Assembly (NCBI RefSeq): GCF_900188485.1
Contig: NZ_FZPH01000016.1
Location: 62,001-126,000, forward strand
Source: Asanoa hainanensis
GTDB lineage: Bacteria; Actinomycetota; Actinomycetes; Mycobacteriales; Micromonosporaceae
Length of the DNA stretch: 64,000 nt
Direction of reading: 5' to 3'
Part shown: piece after piece, positions 8,656 to 18,034 of the stretch
How positions within the stretch are numbered: position 1 is the stretch's first letter
How the letters are laid out: every line of letters starts with the position of its first letter
Position numbers and translations under genes: made by a program
The notes under the pieces: model-generated
The model's database searches: none
Told to the model about the DNA's origin: nothing
What the model saw: only the letters and a program-made list of their open reading frames with translations

Positions 8656-8818
8656 GCTTTGCTCTGCACCCATATACGCACCACCTGTTGGCTCGCTACG
8701 GTGATGCGTCGATGGAGGCAGAGGCAAGGATCCGGCTGATCAGGCCCGATCCGCTCCAGGCCGGCGTTGCACCAGTTGCCTGGCTACCGGTGGTGCGTAT
8801 ATGGCTGCAGAGCAAAGC
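8656..8818. mobile_element. 163-bp element with 30-bp terminal inverted repeats (MITE-like)
   Basis: The segment 8656-8685 is repeated in inverted orientation at 8789-8818 with 29 of 30 bases matching; both contain the AT-rich core CATATACGCACCACC. The inner 103 bp encode nothing convincing and include a smaller imperfect palindrome around GGATCC/GATCC. The size and ends suggest a miniature inverted-repeat element or a strong hairpin. No target-site duplication is evident. It sits just beyond the 3' end of the MFS gene. Confidence 0.6.
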
Positions 8819-8851
8819 AGCTCGAAGTGGGTTTGGTCTCGTGTGGTCTGG

Positions 8852-10351
8852 TCAGTTTTGCCGCGCCCCGGCCAGGGTTGTTTGCGGTGCCGTCGGTGGC
8901 TTCGGGTGGGTCGACGGGCGTAGCAGTGCCAGGATCGCGACGCCTGCCAGGGCTGCGACGACCGCGCTCACCACGAAGATTCGGTCCAGGCCTGCCGCGT
9001 ATGCCGCTCGCAGCACCCCCTCAGGCGCCTGGCCCAGCAGGTCCGCGTATCCCCCGCCCGTGAGTCGCTGCGCCACCTCCGGCGGCGACGTCACCGCGCC
9101 CGTCAGCACCGACTCCGACCGGGCGGTCACGATGGTGGCCAGGATCGGCAGGGCCAGCGCGTACCCCAGCTGCCGGAACGTGTTCGACGCCCCGTTGGCC
9201 ATGCCGGCCCGTTCCGGGGGTACGACCGACAGCGCCGCCGAGGCCAGTACCGGTGTGCTCAGGCCTACGCCGACGCCCGTCACGCACAGGCCCGGCACCA
9301 GGGCGATCCAGCCGGAGTCCGGGCCGACCAGCGTGCACAACGCGGTGCCGGCGGCGACGAGCAGCAGGCCCGACCCGATGCTGTAGCGCGGCGCGACCCC
9401 GTGCAGCAGGCGGCCCCCGGCGCCGGCTACCACGAAGGCCACCACCGCCATCGGGGCCAGCACCAGGCCCGCGCTCAGCGCTCCCAGGCCCAGCACCGAC
9501 TGCGCCCACAGCGAGACGAAGACCAGGTTGGCGAAGGCCGCCGCGGTCAGTGCCGCCGCGCCGAGCATCAGCACGGTGAACGCCGGGCGCCGGAACAACG
9601 CCAGGTCCAGCATCGGGTCCGGGCGCCGCCGTTCCACCGCGACGAAGACGCCCGTCGCCAGCACGCCCGCGACCAGCGCGCCGACCGTGAGCGGGTCGGT
9701 CCAGCCGGCGCTGCCCGCCCGGATCAGGCCGTAGACGACCAGGGTCGCGGCGACCGTGAAGCTACCGACGCCCGGCAGGTCGATCCGCCCGGCCGGGCCG
9801 CGCCCGCCCGGCAGCGCGATGCGGGCCAGCAGCACGGCCAGCGCGGCGACCGGCAGGTTGACCAGGAAGATCGAGCGCCAGCCCACGTACTCCGTGAGCA
9901 CTCCCCCGAGGATCGGCCCGGCGGCCGCGGCGGCGCCGTTCGCCGCTCCCCACAACCCGAACGCGACCGAGCGGTCCCGGCCCGTGTAGGTCACGGACAG
10001 CAGCGCGGCGTTGGTGGCCAGCATGGCGGCGGCGCCGATGCCCTGCACGCCGCGGGCCGCGATCAGCGCGCTGGTGTTCGGTGCCAGGCCGCAGGCCAGC
10101 GAGGCGGCGGCGAACACGACCAGGCCGACGACGAAGACCCGCCGCCGGCCGAGCCGGTCGGCGAGCGAGCCGGCCGCCATCAGGAGGGCCGCCAGCACGA
10201 GGACGTACAGGTCGACGGTCCACTGCAGGGCGGCGAACGAGGAGTGGAGCTCGCGGGCCAGGTCGGGCGCCGCGATGCTGACGATGGTCAGGTCGACCAA
10301 CAGCATGAAGGTGCTCAGCGAGACCGCGAGCAGGGGCAACCATTTGCGCAT
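8852..10351 (-). CDS. MFS drug exporter, DHA2 (14-helix, EmrB/QacA) family
   Basis: A 499-residue proton-driven exporter with about 14 hydrophobic segments. Family signatures include LDLTIVSIAAPDLARELHSS-like motif C1 near the N-terminus, the loop 2-3 motif GSLADRLGRRRVFVVG, and GPILGGVLTEYVGWRSIFLVNLP in helix 5-6. ATG 10351 is preferred to an in-frame TTG at 10360. It is divergent from a double AsnC/Lrp-type regulator 86 bp away, which probably controls it. The substrate cannot be predicted. Confidence 0.9.
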   Translation of the reverse strand: MRKWLPLLAVSLSTFMLLVDLTIVSIAAPDLARELHSSFAALQWTVDLYVLVLAALLMAAGSLADRLGRRRVFVVGLVVFAAASLACGLAPNTSALIAARGVQGIGAAAMLATNAALLSVTYTGRDRSVAFGLWGAANGAAAAAGPILGGVLTEYVGWRSIFLVNLPVAALAVLLARIALPGGRGPAGRIDLPGVGSFTVAATLVVYGLIRAGSAGWTDPLTVGALVAGVLATGVFVAVERRRPDPMLDLALFRRPAFTVLMLGAAALTAAAFANLVFVSLWAQSVLGLGALSAGLVLAPMAVVAFVVAGAGGRLLHGVAPRYSIGSGLLLVAAGTALCTLVGPDSGWIALVPGLCVTGVGVGLSTPVLASAALSVVPPERAGMANGASNTFRQLGYALALPILATIVTARSESVLTGAVTSPPEVAQRLTGGGYADLLGQAPEGVLRAAYAAGLDRIFVVSAVVAALAGVAILALLRPSTHPKPPTAPQTTLAGARQN

Positions 10352-10437
10352 GGTTGGCAACGCTGCCTGCTTCCGGGCCTGATCGGCGTACGCAGGCGGT
10401 CAGGCGGCGGAATCCGACGCGCGCTAGGGTCTTGACG

Positions 10438-11406
10438 GTGGATCCACTCACGCTCGACGACCTCGACCGCAAGCTCGCCCACGCTCTCCAGGTCGACGGC
10501 CGGGCGCCGTTCAGCCGGATCGCCGCCGTGCTCGGCACCTCCGACCGCACGCTGGCGCGTCGCTACGGCCGGCTGCGGGAAGCCGGGGCCCTGCGAGTGG
10601 TCGGCGTGCCCGACGCGGCGACCCTCGGCCACGTCGACTGGCTCGTCCGCATGCGGTGCACGCCCGACGCCGCCGTGCCGGTGGCCACCGCGCTGGCGCG
10701 CCGCGCCGACACGTCCTGGGTCCAACTGCTCTCCGGCGGCACCGAGATCACCTGCATCACCCGGACGCGCGCCCAAACCGCCGATGGTGACCTGCTGCTG
10801 CAGAAGCTTCCGCGTACGTCGCGCGTCACCACCGTCGCCGCCCACTGCATCCTGCGGGCCGTGGCCGGCACGAGCGGCTGGCCGGGCCGCACCGCCGCCC
10901 TCGACCCGGACCAGATCGCCGCACTCGCACCGGAACAGGCGGCGCCGACCCCACCGGTCGCCCTGACCGCCGCCGACAACCAGCTGTTCGCCGCGCTGGC
11001 CAAGGACGGCCGCGCCGGCTATCCGGCCCTGTCGAAGGCCACCGGCTGGTCGGAGACGACCGTCCGGCGCCGGATCGCGCATCTGACGGCCGCCAACGCG
11101 CTCTACTTCGACGTGGAGATCGAGCCCGTGCTGTTCGGCTACACCGCCGAGGCGTCACTGTGGCTGACGGTGGCACCGGCCGCGCTGTCCACCGTCACCG
11201 CCGCCCTGGCCACCCACCCGCAGATCGGCTTCGCCGCCGCCACCACGGGACCCTCCAATGTGGTGGCGTCGGTCATCTGCGAGAACCTGGACGCGTTGTA
11301 CGACTACCTCGCCAACAGCATCGGCGCCCTCGACGGAGTGACCCGGGCCGAGACAGCACCCGTCGTACGCCGCATCAAAGGCCCTGGAACCGTGCTCCTG
11401 CCCTAG
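10438..11406 (+). CDS. Lrp/AsnC-family regulator with two HTH-sensor units
   Basis: 322 residues, about twice the usual Lrp length. The first HTH lies at about 6-50 (LDRKLAHALQVDGRAPFSRIAAVLG), followed by a ligand-binding-like half. A second HTH lies at about 177-225 (TAADNQLFAALAKDGRAGYPALSKATG), followed by a second RAM-like half. Such tandem AsnC proteins are common in actinobacteria, often beside transporters. The start is GTG 10438; TTG 10432 is an in-frame alternative. It probably regulates the divergent exporter. Confidence 0.88.
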   Translation: MDPLTLDDLDRKLAHALQVDGRAPFSRIAAVLGTSDRTLARRYGRLREAGALRVVGVPDAATLGHVDWLVRMRCTPDAAVPVATALARRADTSWVQLLSGGTEITCITRTRAQTADGDLLLQKLPRTSRVTTVAAHCILRAVAGTSGWPGRTAALDPDQIAALAPEQAAPTPPVALTAADNQLFAALAKDGRAGYPALSKATGWSETTVRRRIAHLTAANALYFDVEIEPVLFGYTAEASLWLTVAPAALSTVTAALATHPQIGFAAATTGPSNVVASVICENLDALYDYLANSIGALDGVTRAETAPVVRRIKGPGTVLLP

Positions 11407-11416
11407 GGTCGCTCTC

Positions 11417-11821
11417 ATGGATGCGACCGACACGGCCGTCGAGCCGTTCCTGGATGCGATCGCGGACGAGCGGCGGCGCGCCGACGCCCGGGCGTTGTCC
11501 GCGCTGATGGCCGAGGTCAGCGGCGAGCCGCCGGCGCTCTGGGCTGCCGGCATCGTCGGGTTCGGCAGCTACCACTACCGCTACGAGAGCGGCCGGGAGG
11601 GCGACGCTCCCCTGGTCGGCTTCGCGCCGCGCAAGACGCAGCTGGTCGTCTACCTGGTCGGCGGCTACGAGGCCCGCTACCCGCAAACCCTGGCCCGCCT
11701 CGGACCGCACAAGACCGGCAAGGGCTGCCTCTACCTCAAACGGCTCGCCGACGTCGACGACAGCGCGCTGCGCGAGCTCGTCGACCGCACGGTCCGCGTC
11801 CACCGCGGCATCGGCGTCTGA
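11417..11821 (+). CDS. DUF1801 domain protein
   Basis: 134 residues. The pattern SALMAEVSGEPPALWAAGIVGFGSYHYRYESGREGDAPLVGFAPRK, with GKGCLYLKRLADVD near the C-terminus, is that of the DUF1801/YdhG-like family. The biochemical role is unknown. It starts 10 bases after the regulator stop, so it may be co-transcribed with it. It is convergent with the LPXTG gene, and a strong hairpin lies between them. Confidence 0.85.
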   Translation: MDATDTAVEPFLDAIADERRRADARALSALMAEVSGEPPALWAAGIVGFGSYHYRYESGREGDAPLVGFAPRKTQLVVYLVGGYEARYPQTLARLGPHKTGKGCLYLKRLADVDDSALRELVDRTVRVHRGIGV

Positions 11822-11825
11822 CGCG

Positions 11826-11858
11826 CCGGACACCCCCGGCGGGGCCGAGGGTGTCCGG
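11826..11858. terminator. Bidirectional terminator hairpin
   Basis: CCGGACACCC at 11826-11835 pairs perfectly with GGGTGTCCGG at 11849-11858 across a 13-base loop. It lies between two convergent genes and would serve both. There is no T-tract, which is common in high-GC genomes. Confidence 0.75.
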
Positions 11859-11867
11859 TTGCTCGGG

Positions 11868-12455
11868 TCAGGCCACGCGCCTCCGGCGCAGGGCGACCAG
11901 GCCGAGCCCGGCGACCGTCAGCGCGCCGCCGATGCCGGCGAGTTGCGGCAGGGTCAGGCCGCCGACTTCGGGGCCCGTGATCGGCAGCATGCCGCCCGTG
12001 GCCGGGCAGGTCTGGGCCAGGTCGAAGGTGCCGTCCGTGCCGGTGACCACCGCGGTGGCGGTGATGATCGAGAACGGGTTGACGAGCTCCCCGGACGCGT
12101 TCAGGCCCGCTGAGGTGCGGATCCAGGCCCGGTCGCCGACGATCGCGCGGTCACCCGCCGGCGCGGTGGTGATCGTCTCGGTCTGCGGGCCGCCCTCCGT
12201 GGCGAACTCGATCGTCACCGAGCGGAACTCGCCGGCTCCCCGCGGCGCCGCGAAGACCCAGACGTCTTCGCCCGCGAACGGGCCGCCGCCCAGGTTCGGG
12301 TCGCAGCGGTTGACCGGGAACGCCGCCGCGGTCTTGCCCGTGTCGGCGGGATCGAGGTGGACGGTGGTGTCGGCCCAGGCCGGTGCGGCCCCGAGCGCGA
12401 TCATGGCCACCACGATGGCGGCGCCGCCGAGTCGGGCTAGTACGGATATTTTCAC
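11868..12455 (-). CDS. Small LPXTG-anchored surface protein
   Basis: A 195-residue cell-wall protein from GTG 12455. The signal peptide (VKISVLARLGGAAIVVAMIALGAAPAWA) is cut near residue 28. About 130 residues of secreted beta-rich sequence follow, with Cys residues in CDPN and QTCPA. The C-terminal sorting signal is LPITG, a hydrophobic stretch (LAGIGGALTVAGLGLVAL), then RRRR. Sortase would link it to the peptidoglycan; no sortase gene is in the window. GTG 12455 was chosen because it gives a clean signal peptide; an upstream in-frame start near 12494 would add 13 residues. The function of the exposed domain is unknown. Confidence 0.85.
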   Translation of the reverse strand: MKISVLARLGGAAIVVAMIALGAAPAWADTTVHLDPADTGKTAAAFPVNRCDPNLGGGPFAGEDVWVFAAPRGAGEFRSVTIEFATEGGPQTETITTAPAGDRAIVGDRAWIRTSAGLNASGELVNPFSIITATAVVTGTDGTFDLAQTCPATGGMLPITGPEVGGLTLPQLAGIGGALTVAGLGLVALRRRRVA

Positions 12456-12605
12456 AAGATCACCCCAACTGCCTTGTATGCGGGTAAAGCTCATGAACAG
12501 GGCGCGACCCGCTGTCAGGTAACCATGTGGGCCCGATCTTCGCGGGCCTTATCAGGAGTCGACGTGATTTGTGCCCGAAAATGGCGGTACGTGATGAGAT
12601 GAGAT

Positions 12606-13748
12606 GTGCGGAAAGGTGGGGAGGACCGGCGCAGCACCGCAGGTGTGACGCGGGCCCTGTTCGCCACCGCGGCGCTGGTCGTGGTGATCGCCGGCATGAA
12701 GACGGCCGGCGGTCTGCTCGGCCCGATCCTGCTCGCCCTGATCCTGGTGATCACGCTGAGCCCGATCCGCTCGGCGCTGGCCCGCTACGTGCCCGGCTGG
12801 CTGGCCACCACGGTTCTGATCATCGTCCTGTACGGGATTCTCGCCGCCGGTGTGGCCTCCCTGGTGGCGGCCGGCATCCAACTCGCGTCGCTGGCGCCAC
12901 GATATTCGGACCGGGTCAGCGACATCGTCAACGACGTGCAGGCCTGGCTGCAGGACCTCGGGGTCGAGGCCAACGACGCCGAGCAGCTCGTCACCCGGAT
13001 CGACCCCAGCACGCTGGCCAACATCGCCCAGACCGCGGCCGGCGTGGTGCTCAACCTGCTGACCAACATCGTCTTCCTGGTGACCCTGCTGCTGTTCATG
13101 GCTGTGGAGACGGGCGGCTACCCGAGCCGGATGGCCCGCGCCGACCTGTTCCGCCCGTCCCTGACCCGGGCGCTGCGCCAGTTCGTCAGCGGCACCCGCC
13201 GCTATCTCGTGGTGTCCACCGTGTTCGGCCTGATCGTTGCCGTGTTCGACGGCATCGCCCTGTGGATCCTGGGCATTCCGCTGGCCACGCTGTGGGCGGT
13301 GATCGCGTTCGTCACCAACTACATCCCGAACATCGGCTTCGTCATCGGCCTGGCGCCACCGGCGGTACTCGGTCTTCTGGAAGGCGGGGTCGGGCTGATG
13401 ATCGCGGTGATCGTGGTCTACAGCGTCATCAACTTCGTGCTCCAGTCGATCATCCAGCCGAAGATCGTCGGTGACAGCGTCAACCTCTCGGTCACGGTCA
13501 CGTTCCTGTCCCTGATCTTCTGGACCTTCATCCTCGGCGGCGTGGGCGCCGTCCTCGCCGTCCCGCTCACCCTGCTGGCCCGCGCCCTGCTGGTCGACGC
13601 GTCACCGGGCACCCGCTGGGCCGACATCTTCATAGCGGGCAGCGGCAGCCTGCGCGGCGAGGCGACCTGGCGGGCCGGCCAGGAACCGACGGGCCGGCGC
13701 CGCTGGATGATCGGCCGCCGCCGGCCCCAGAACCCTTGGCAGAAGTGA
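12606..13748 (+). CDS. AI-2E / PerM family membrane permease
   Basis: 380 residues with hydrophobic segments at the N-terminus and several more in the C-terminal half. The signature region FVTNYIPNIGFVIGLAPPAVLGLLEGG, then QSIIQPKIVGDSVNLSVTVTFLSLIFW, is diagnostic of the AI-2E transporter (PerM/TqsA) family. Members export small molecules or act as Na+/H+ antiporters; the substrate here is unknown. The start is taken at GTG 12606, but an in-frame GTG at 12645 is possible. Confidence 0.88.
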   Translation: MRKGGEDRRSTAGVTRALFATAALVVVIAGMKTAGGLLGPILLALILVITLSPIRSALARYVPGWLATTVLIIVLYGILAAGVASLVAAGIQLASLAPRYSDRVSDIVNDVQAWLQDLGVEANDAEQLVTRIDPSTLANIAQTAAGVVLNLLTNIVFLVTLLLFMAVETGGYPSRMARADLFRPSLTRALRQFVSGTRRYLVVSTVFGLIVAVFDGIALWILGIPLATLWAVIAFVTNYIPNIGFVIGLAPPAVLGLLEGGVGLMIAVIVVYSVINFVLQSIIQPKIVGDSVNLSVTVTFLSLIFWTFILGGVGAVLAVPLTLLARALLVDASPGTRWADIFIAGSGSLRGEATWRAGQEPTGRRRWMIGRRRPQNPWQK

Positions 13749-14462
13749 TCAGGCGAGCCGGACGCTGAGCTGCCAACCGAGCTCGCGGTAACCCAGCGCC
13801 CGGCCCACCCGGCGGGAGGCCTCCGGGCGGGCGCGCCACTGCGCCAGCAGGCCGGCGGCGAGCGCGTGCTCGGTGGCCGCGGCCGCCACGGCTCGCGCCA
13901 GCCCCAGGCCGCGGTGGCCGCGCGCCGTCAACACGCACACGTGCGCGGCGCCGCCCGGCCAGCGGTGGTAGCCGGCGGCCGCGACCACCACGCCCCGCGC
14001 GCGGACCACGTACGCGGGCGAGGTGACCTCCGCCAGCCCGGACTCGTCGGCGTCGGCGGCGGGGACCGAGGCCAACAGCGTCCGGAGGTCCGCCCGGTCG
14101 CCGACAACCACGTCGCGGCCCACCGGAGGGCGGAAAGCGGACGGGTCGAGATACGCGAGCGTTGCCGGCCCCAGCGTCTCGGCGGCGGGCAGTTCGTCCA
14201 CGAGTGCGGCCGGGTCGTCCCAGGACCGGAGCCCCGCCAACGCGAGCGCCGCCGCGGAGTCAGGAACGGTCGCGATGGCCGCTCCCCCGAGCGAGACCAC
14301 GCCGGCCCAGCCCGGTGGACACAGCATCGACAACGGCGACACGACGACATCCGCCGGTGACGCGAAGGTGGCCGGTGCCCCGGCCAGGGTCACCCAGAGC
14401 GTGCGGGCCCGTGACAGCAGAAGGTCATCGACCACCGTCGCATCGTGACATGGGGTGTCCAC
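13749..14462 (-). CDS. GNAT-family N-acetyltransferase
   Basis: About 237 residues. The acetyl-CoA binding signature is seen in the C-terminal part (VCVLTARGHRGLGLARAVAAAATEHAL, with ASRRVGRALGYRELGWQLSVRL at the end). The N-terminal half has no recognisable partner domain. No clear ribosome site supports GTG 14462; a later GTG (before VVDDLLLSRAR) is equally possible. The acceptor substrate is unknown. The gene is divergent from the large subtilase. Confidence 0.8.
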   Translation of the reverse strand: MDTPCHDATVVDDLLLSRARTLWVTLAGAPATFASPADVVVSPLSMLCPPGWAGVVSLGGAAIATVPDSAAALALAGLRSWDDPAALVDELPAAETLGPATLAYLDPSAFRPPVGRDVVVGDRADLRTLLASVPAADADESGLAEVTSPAYVVRARGVVVAAAGYHRWPGGAAHVCVLTARGHRGLGLARAVAAAATEHALAAGLLAQWRARPEASRRVGRALGYRELGWQLSVRLA

Positions 14463-14560
14463 ATCGCGCCATGTCCGCTCTGCGGCAGGCCTCGGTTACA
14501 CGAACATGAATATTCGGACTCCAGGATGCGTGCAGCGAACCACCGCGCGAAGGAGTCCTC

Positions 14561-17500
14561 ATGTTCAGTCGTCTGCTCGTCGGCGTCCTCGCCGGCGTGG
14601 CGGTCCTGCCCGGGGCGGCGATGGCCAACGGTCCCGCACCCGGGAACCCCGCAGCCAAAAGCCAAAGCCAGAGCCAGGGCGCCCAGATCACCCTCGTCAC
14701 CGGCGACACCGTCTCGCTCGTCCAGGCAACGCAGGGCCGATTCGCCGCCAGCGTCGCGCCGGCGCCCGGCCGTGAGCGCGTCACCTTCCACACCCTGGAG
14801 GTCGACGGCGGCCTGCGGGTCCTGCCCAGCGACGCCGTCCCGCTCATCGAGGCCGGCCGGCTCGACGTGGACCTCTTCGACGTGCAGAAGCTGATCGCAG
14901 ACGGCTTCGGGGACGCGACGGCCAAGACCCTCCCGCTGATCGTGCGCGGTGGCGCGGCAGCCCAGCGCACCGCCCCGAACCTGCCCAGCATCGGCGCGAG
15001 CGCGATCGCCCCGGCCAAGGCCGACCTCGCCGCCTTCTGGCGGGCCCAGACCGGCGCGACAGCCCGTACCACCGGCGCCAGCACGATCTATCTCGACGGC
15101 AAGGTGACCGCGAGCCTCGACCGCAGCGCCGCGCAGATCGGCGCCCCGCAGGCCTGGCAGCGCGGGCTCGACGGCCGCGGCGTCAAGGTCGCGGTGCTGG
15201 ACACCGGCGTCGACGCCACCCACCCCGACCTGGCCGGCCAGATCATCGAGGCGCGCAACTTCAGCGACAGCGCCGACGCGGTCGACCACCACGGGCACGG
15301 CACCCACGTCGCCTCCACGATCGCCGGCACCGGCGCCGCGTCCAACGGCAGCCGCAAGGGCATCGCGTACGGGTCGCACCTGCTCGTCGGCAAGGTCCTC
15401 GGCGACACCGGCAGCGGCTCCGAGTCGCAGATCATCGCCGGCATGCAGTGGGCCGTCGACAGCGGCGCCAAGGTCGTCAGCATGAGCCTCGGCGGCGACC
15501 CGACCGACGGCCTGGACCCGATGAGCCTGGCCGTCGACGAGCTCAGCGAGCGCAGCGGCGCCCTGTTCGTGATCGCGGCCGGCAACGCCGGCGGCACCTC
15601 CACGGTCGGCTCGCCGGGTGCGGCCCGCAGCGCGCTGACCGTCGGCGCCGTCGACCGCGACGACAAGCTCGCCGAGTTCTCCAGCCGCGGCCCGCGCCTC
15701 GGCGACCAGGGCGTCAAGCCGGAGCTCACCGCGCCGGGCGTCGACATCGTCGCGGCCCGCGCGGCCGGCACGACGATGGGCAGCCCGGTCGACGCCCACT
15801 ACACGGCGGCCTCGGGCACCTCGATGGCCACCCCGCACGTGGCCGGCGCCGCCGCGATTCTCGCGCAGGAGCACCCGGACTGGAGCGGCGCGAGAATCAA
15901 GAACGCGCTGGTCAGCACCGCCCAAACCGCAGAAGACCTCAACGTGTACGCGCAGGGCGCCGGCCGTGTCGACGTCGCGCGGGCCAGCGCCCAGGCCGTC
16001 ACCGGCACCGGCGTCGCTGACTTCGGCCTGCACACGGTGGGCGAGACGCCGACCAACGGCACCCGGACCATCACGTACACGAACAGCGGGGACGCCCCGG
16101 TCACACTCCAGCTGGCCGGGCCCGACAACGTGCAGCTGAGCGCCACCACCGTGACCGTGCCCGCCAACGGCACCGCCACCGTGGACGCGACCGTGGACTT
16201 CGCGACGCTGCCGCTCGGCACGCTCAGCGGCTGGATCACCGCGACCGCGACCGGCGTCAAGGTCACCACCGCGGTCGGCGCGGTCAAGGACGGCCCCACC
16301 CACCACGTCACCGTCCGGGCGATCAACCGGGCCGGGGCGTCGGCCTCGCTGCCCGTGCTGACGATGTTCGGCGACGACGCCCGCAACGACCTGCTCGGCT
16401 GGGCGTCCGAGGGCGGCGCCACGTTCGAGGTCCGCGAAGGCACGTACATCCTGCAGGGTGTGCTCGAGGACGGCCCCCGCAGCGACGAGCAGGCCACGCT
16501 GCTGACGATCCCGGAGCTCACCGTCGACCGTGACCTCGAGGTCGTCGTCGACGCCCGCAAGGCCAGGCCCATCAAGATCGAGACGCCCAAGCCGGCCGAG
16601 CAGCAGGCGGTGCTGAGCTACTACGTGCACCGGGTCACCGGCACCGGCCGCTCCATCGCGCACGGCGTGATGCACTTCAGCAACATCCGGCAGGTCAACG
16701 TCGTGCCGACCAAGGCGGTCCGGGCGGGCAGCTTCGAGTTCTCGTCCCGCTGGCAGCTGGTCGCGCCGATGGCTGTCACGACCGTGCCGGGAGCCAAGGG
16801 CCCGCTGGACCTCAACCTGATGGGCAACTCCCCCGCGTACGACGGCACGAAGCGCTTCGAACTGGCCCGCGCGGGTGACCGGAACGTACGCGGCAAGGCG
16901 GTCCTGATCCCCGTCGACGACCAGGACGAGCTCACCAAGATCGACGCGGCGGCCCGGGCCGGCGCGGCGGTCGCCCTGGTGGTCCGGCCACCGGACTTCT
17001 CCACCTGGACGTCGTGGACCCCCGAGGGCGACCGGCTGCCGATCGTGTCGCTCGTGCTCGACGAGCCCACCGCCGCCAAGCTGGCCCACAAGTCCCAGCT
17101 GACGCTGACGCTGACCACCTCGAGCCCATACCTCTACGACGTCGTCCAGGTCTCCCCCGGTCGCATCCCGGACCAGGTGGTGCACAAGGTGACGCCGGCC
17201 AACAGCCTGCGGGTCACCACCGACTACGCGGACAACGGCGGCTTCGACTGGGTACGCGAGCAGCGGTTCGGCTGGCGCCCCTGGCAGGAGTACGCGTGGA
17301 ACGACGCCTCACGCGACGCCCGTACCCCGTCGGTCCGGGAGGAATGGGTGTCGGCCGGGGACTCGCTGTGGCAGCACTACGTCTCCGACGGCTACCCGTG
17401 GGGCTGGGGTCCGCTGCAGAGCGGCTTCCGCGACACGCCCCACGCGGTGAAGGCCGGCCGGACCACCGAGAGCTGGGGTACTCCGGTGGTCCGGCCCTCC

Positions 17501-18034
17501 GACCTGGGCTCGACCCGCGCCGGTGACGTGCTGCGCCTGCGGGTGCCGGCGCTGGTCGACCACGACGGCCACTACGCCCACCTGGGCGGCACCGAGGTGG
17601 CGGCCACGCTGTGGCGCGACGGGGCGGTGCTGGCCGAGCTTCCCGACGGCTGGCAGGACGTGGTCACCACGCCAGGTTCGGCGGCCTACCGGCTGAAGGT
17701 CACCACCGCCCACGGCGGCGACGACTGGACGGTGGCGACGCGCACGGACACGCAGTGGTCGTTCCGCTCGGCCGCGGCCGGGGACCTGCCGCTGCTGAGC
17801 GTCGACTACGACGTGCGCCGCGACGGTGTGGCGTTGGACTTCAACGCCACGCTGCGCACCCTGCGGGTCGACGTCTCCACCGACGACGGCGCCACCTGGC
17901 GCCAGGCGACGGTGCGCGCCGGGGTGGCGCTGGTGCCGCACGGCCACAGCGCGGTCTCGCTGCGGGTGCGGGCCACCGACCGCGCCGGCAACACGATCGA
18001 CCAGACGGTCATCCGCGCCTACCCGCGGGGCTGA
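14561..18034 (+). CDS. Large secreted subtilisin-like serine protease (S8)
   Basis: 1157 residues from ATG 14561, with AAGGAG just upstream. The signal peptide is about residues 1-22, and a propeptide-like region extends to about 185. The S8 catalytic domain has Asp214 (VLDTGVDATHPDL), His246 (HGHGTHVAS) and Ser421 (SGTSMATPHVAGAA). Beyond about residue 480 it carries a beta-sandwich-rich tail with a Fn3-like region (TITYTNSGDAPVTLQLAG), a PA-like insert region and a C-terminal domain seen in actinobacterial extracellular proteases. It is probably a nutritional protease. The 3' end overlaps the convergent regulator by 26 bases. Confidence 0.93.
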   Translation: MFSRLLVGVLAGVAVLPGAAMANGPAPGNPAAKSQSQSQGAQITLVTGDTVSLVQATQGRFAASVAPAPGRERVTFHTLEVDGGLRVLPSDAVPLIEAGRLDVDLFDVQKLIADGFGDATAKTLPLIVRGGAAAQRTAPNLPSIGASAIAPAKADLAAFWRAQTGATARTTGASTIYLDGKVTASLDRSAAQIGAPQAWQRGLDGRGVKVAVLDTGVDATHPDLAGQIIEARNFSDSADAVDHHGHGTHVASTIAGTGAASNGSRKGIAYGSHLLVGKVLGDTGSGSESQIIAGMQWAVDSGAKVVSMSLGGDPTDGLDPMSLAVDELSERSGALFVIAAGNAGGTSTVGSPGAARSALTVGAVDRDDKLAEFSSRGPRLGDQGVKPELTAPGVDIVAARAAGTTMGSPVDAHYTAASGTSMATPHVAGAAAILAQEHPDWSGARIKNALVSTAQTAEDLNVYAQGAGRVDVARASAQAVTGTGVADFGLHTVGETPTNGTRTITYTNSGDAPVTLQLAGPDNVQLSATTVTVPANGTATVDATVDFATLPLGTLSGWITATATGVKVTTAVGAVKDGPTHHVTVRAINRAGASASLPVLTMFGDDARNDLLGWASEGGATFEVREGTYILQGVLEDGPRSDEQATLLTIPELTVDRDLEVVVDARKARPIKIETPKPAEQQAVLSYYVHRVTGTGRSIAHGVMHFSNIRQVNVVPTKAVRAGSFEFSSRWQLVAPMAVTTVPGAKGPLDLNLMGNSPAYDGTKRFELARAGDRNVRGKAVLIPVDDQDELTKIDAAARAGAAVALVVRPPDFSTWTSWTPEGDRLPIVSLVLDEPTAAKLAHKSQLTLTLTTSSPYLYDVVQVSPGRIPDQVVHKVTPANSLRVTTDYADNGGFDWVREQRFGWRPWQEYAWNDASRDARTPSVREEWVSAGDSLWQHYVSDGYPWGWGPLQSGFRDTPHAVKAGRTTESWGTPVVRPSDLGSTRAGDVLRLRVPALVDHDGHYAHLGGTEVAATLWRDGAVLAELPDGWQDVVTTPGSAAYRLKVTTAHGGDDWTVATRTDTQWSFRSAAAGDLPLLSVDYDVRRDGVALDFNATLRTLRVDVSTDDGATWRQATVRAGVALVPHGHSAVSLRVRATDRAGNTIDQTVIRAYPRG

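Noticed and set aside
14390-17185. A 931-codon open frame on the minus strand inside the subtilase gene
   Set aside because: It is the complement of a well-supported S8 protease with all catalytic motifs. Its translation is rich in Arg, Gly, Asp and Val repeats typical of antisense frames in high-GC genes, and it has no recognisable domain.
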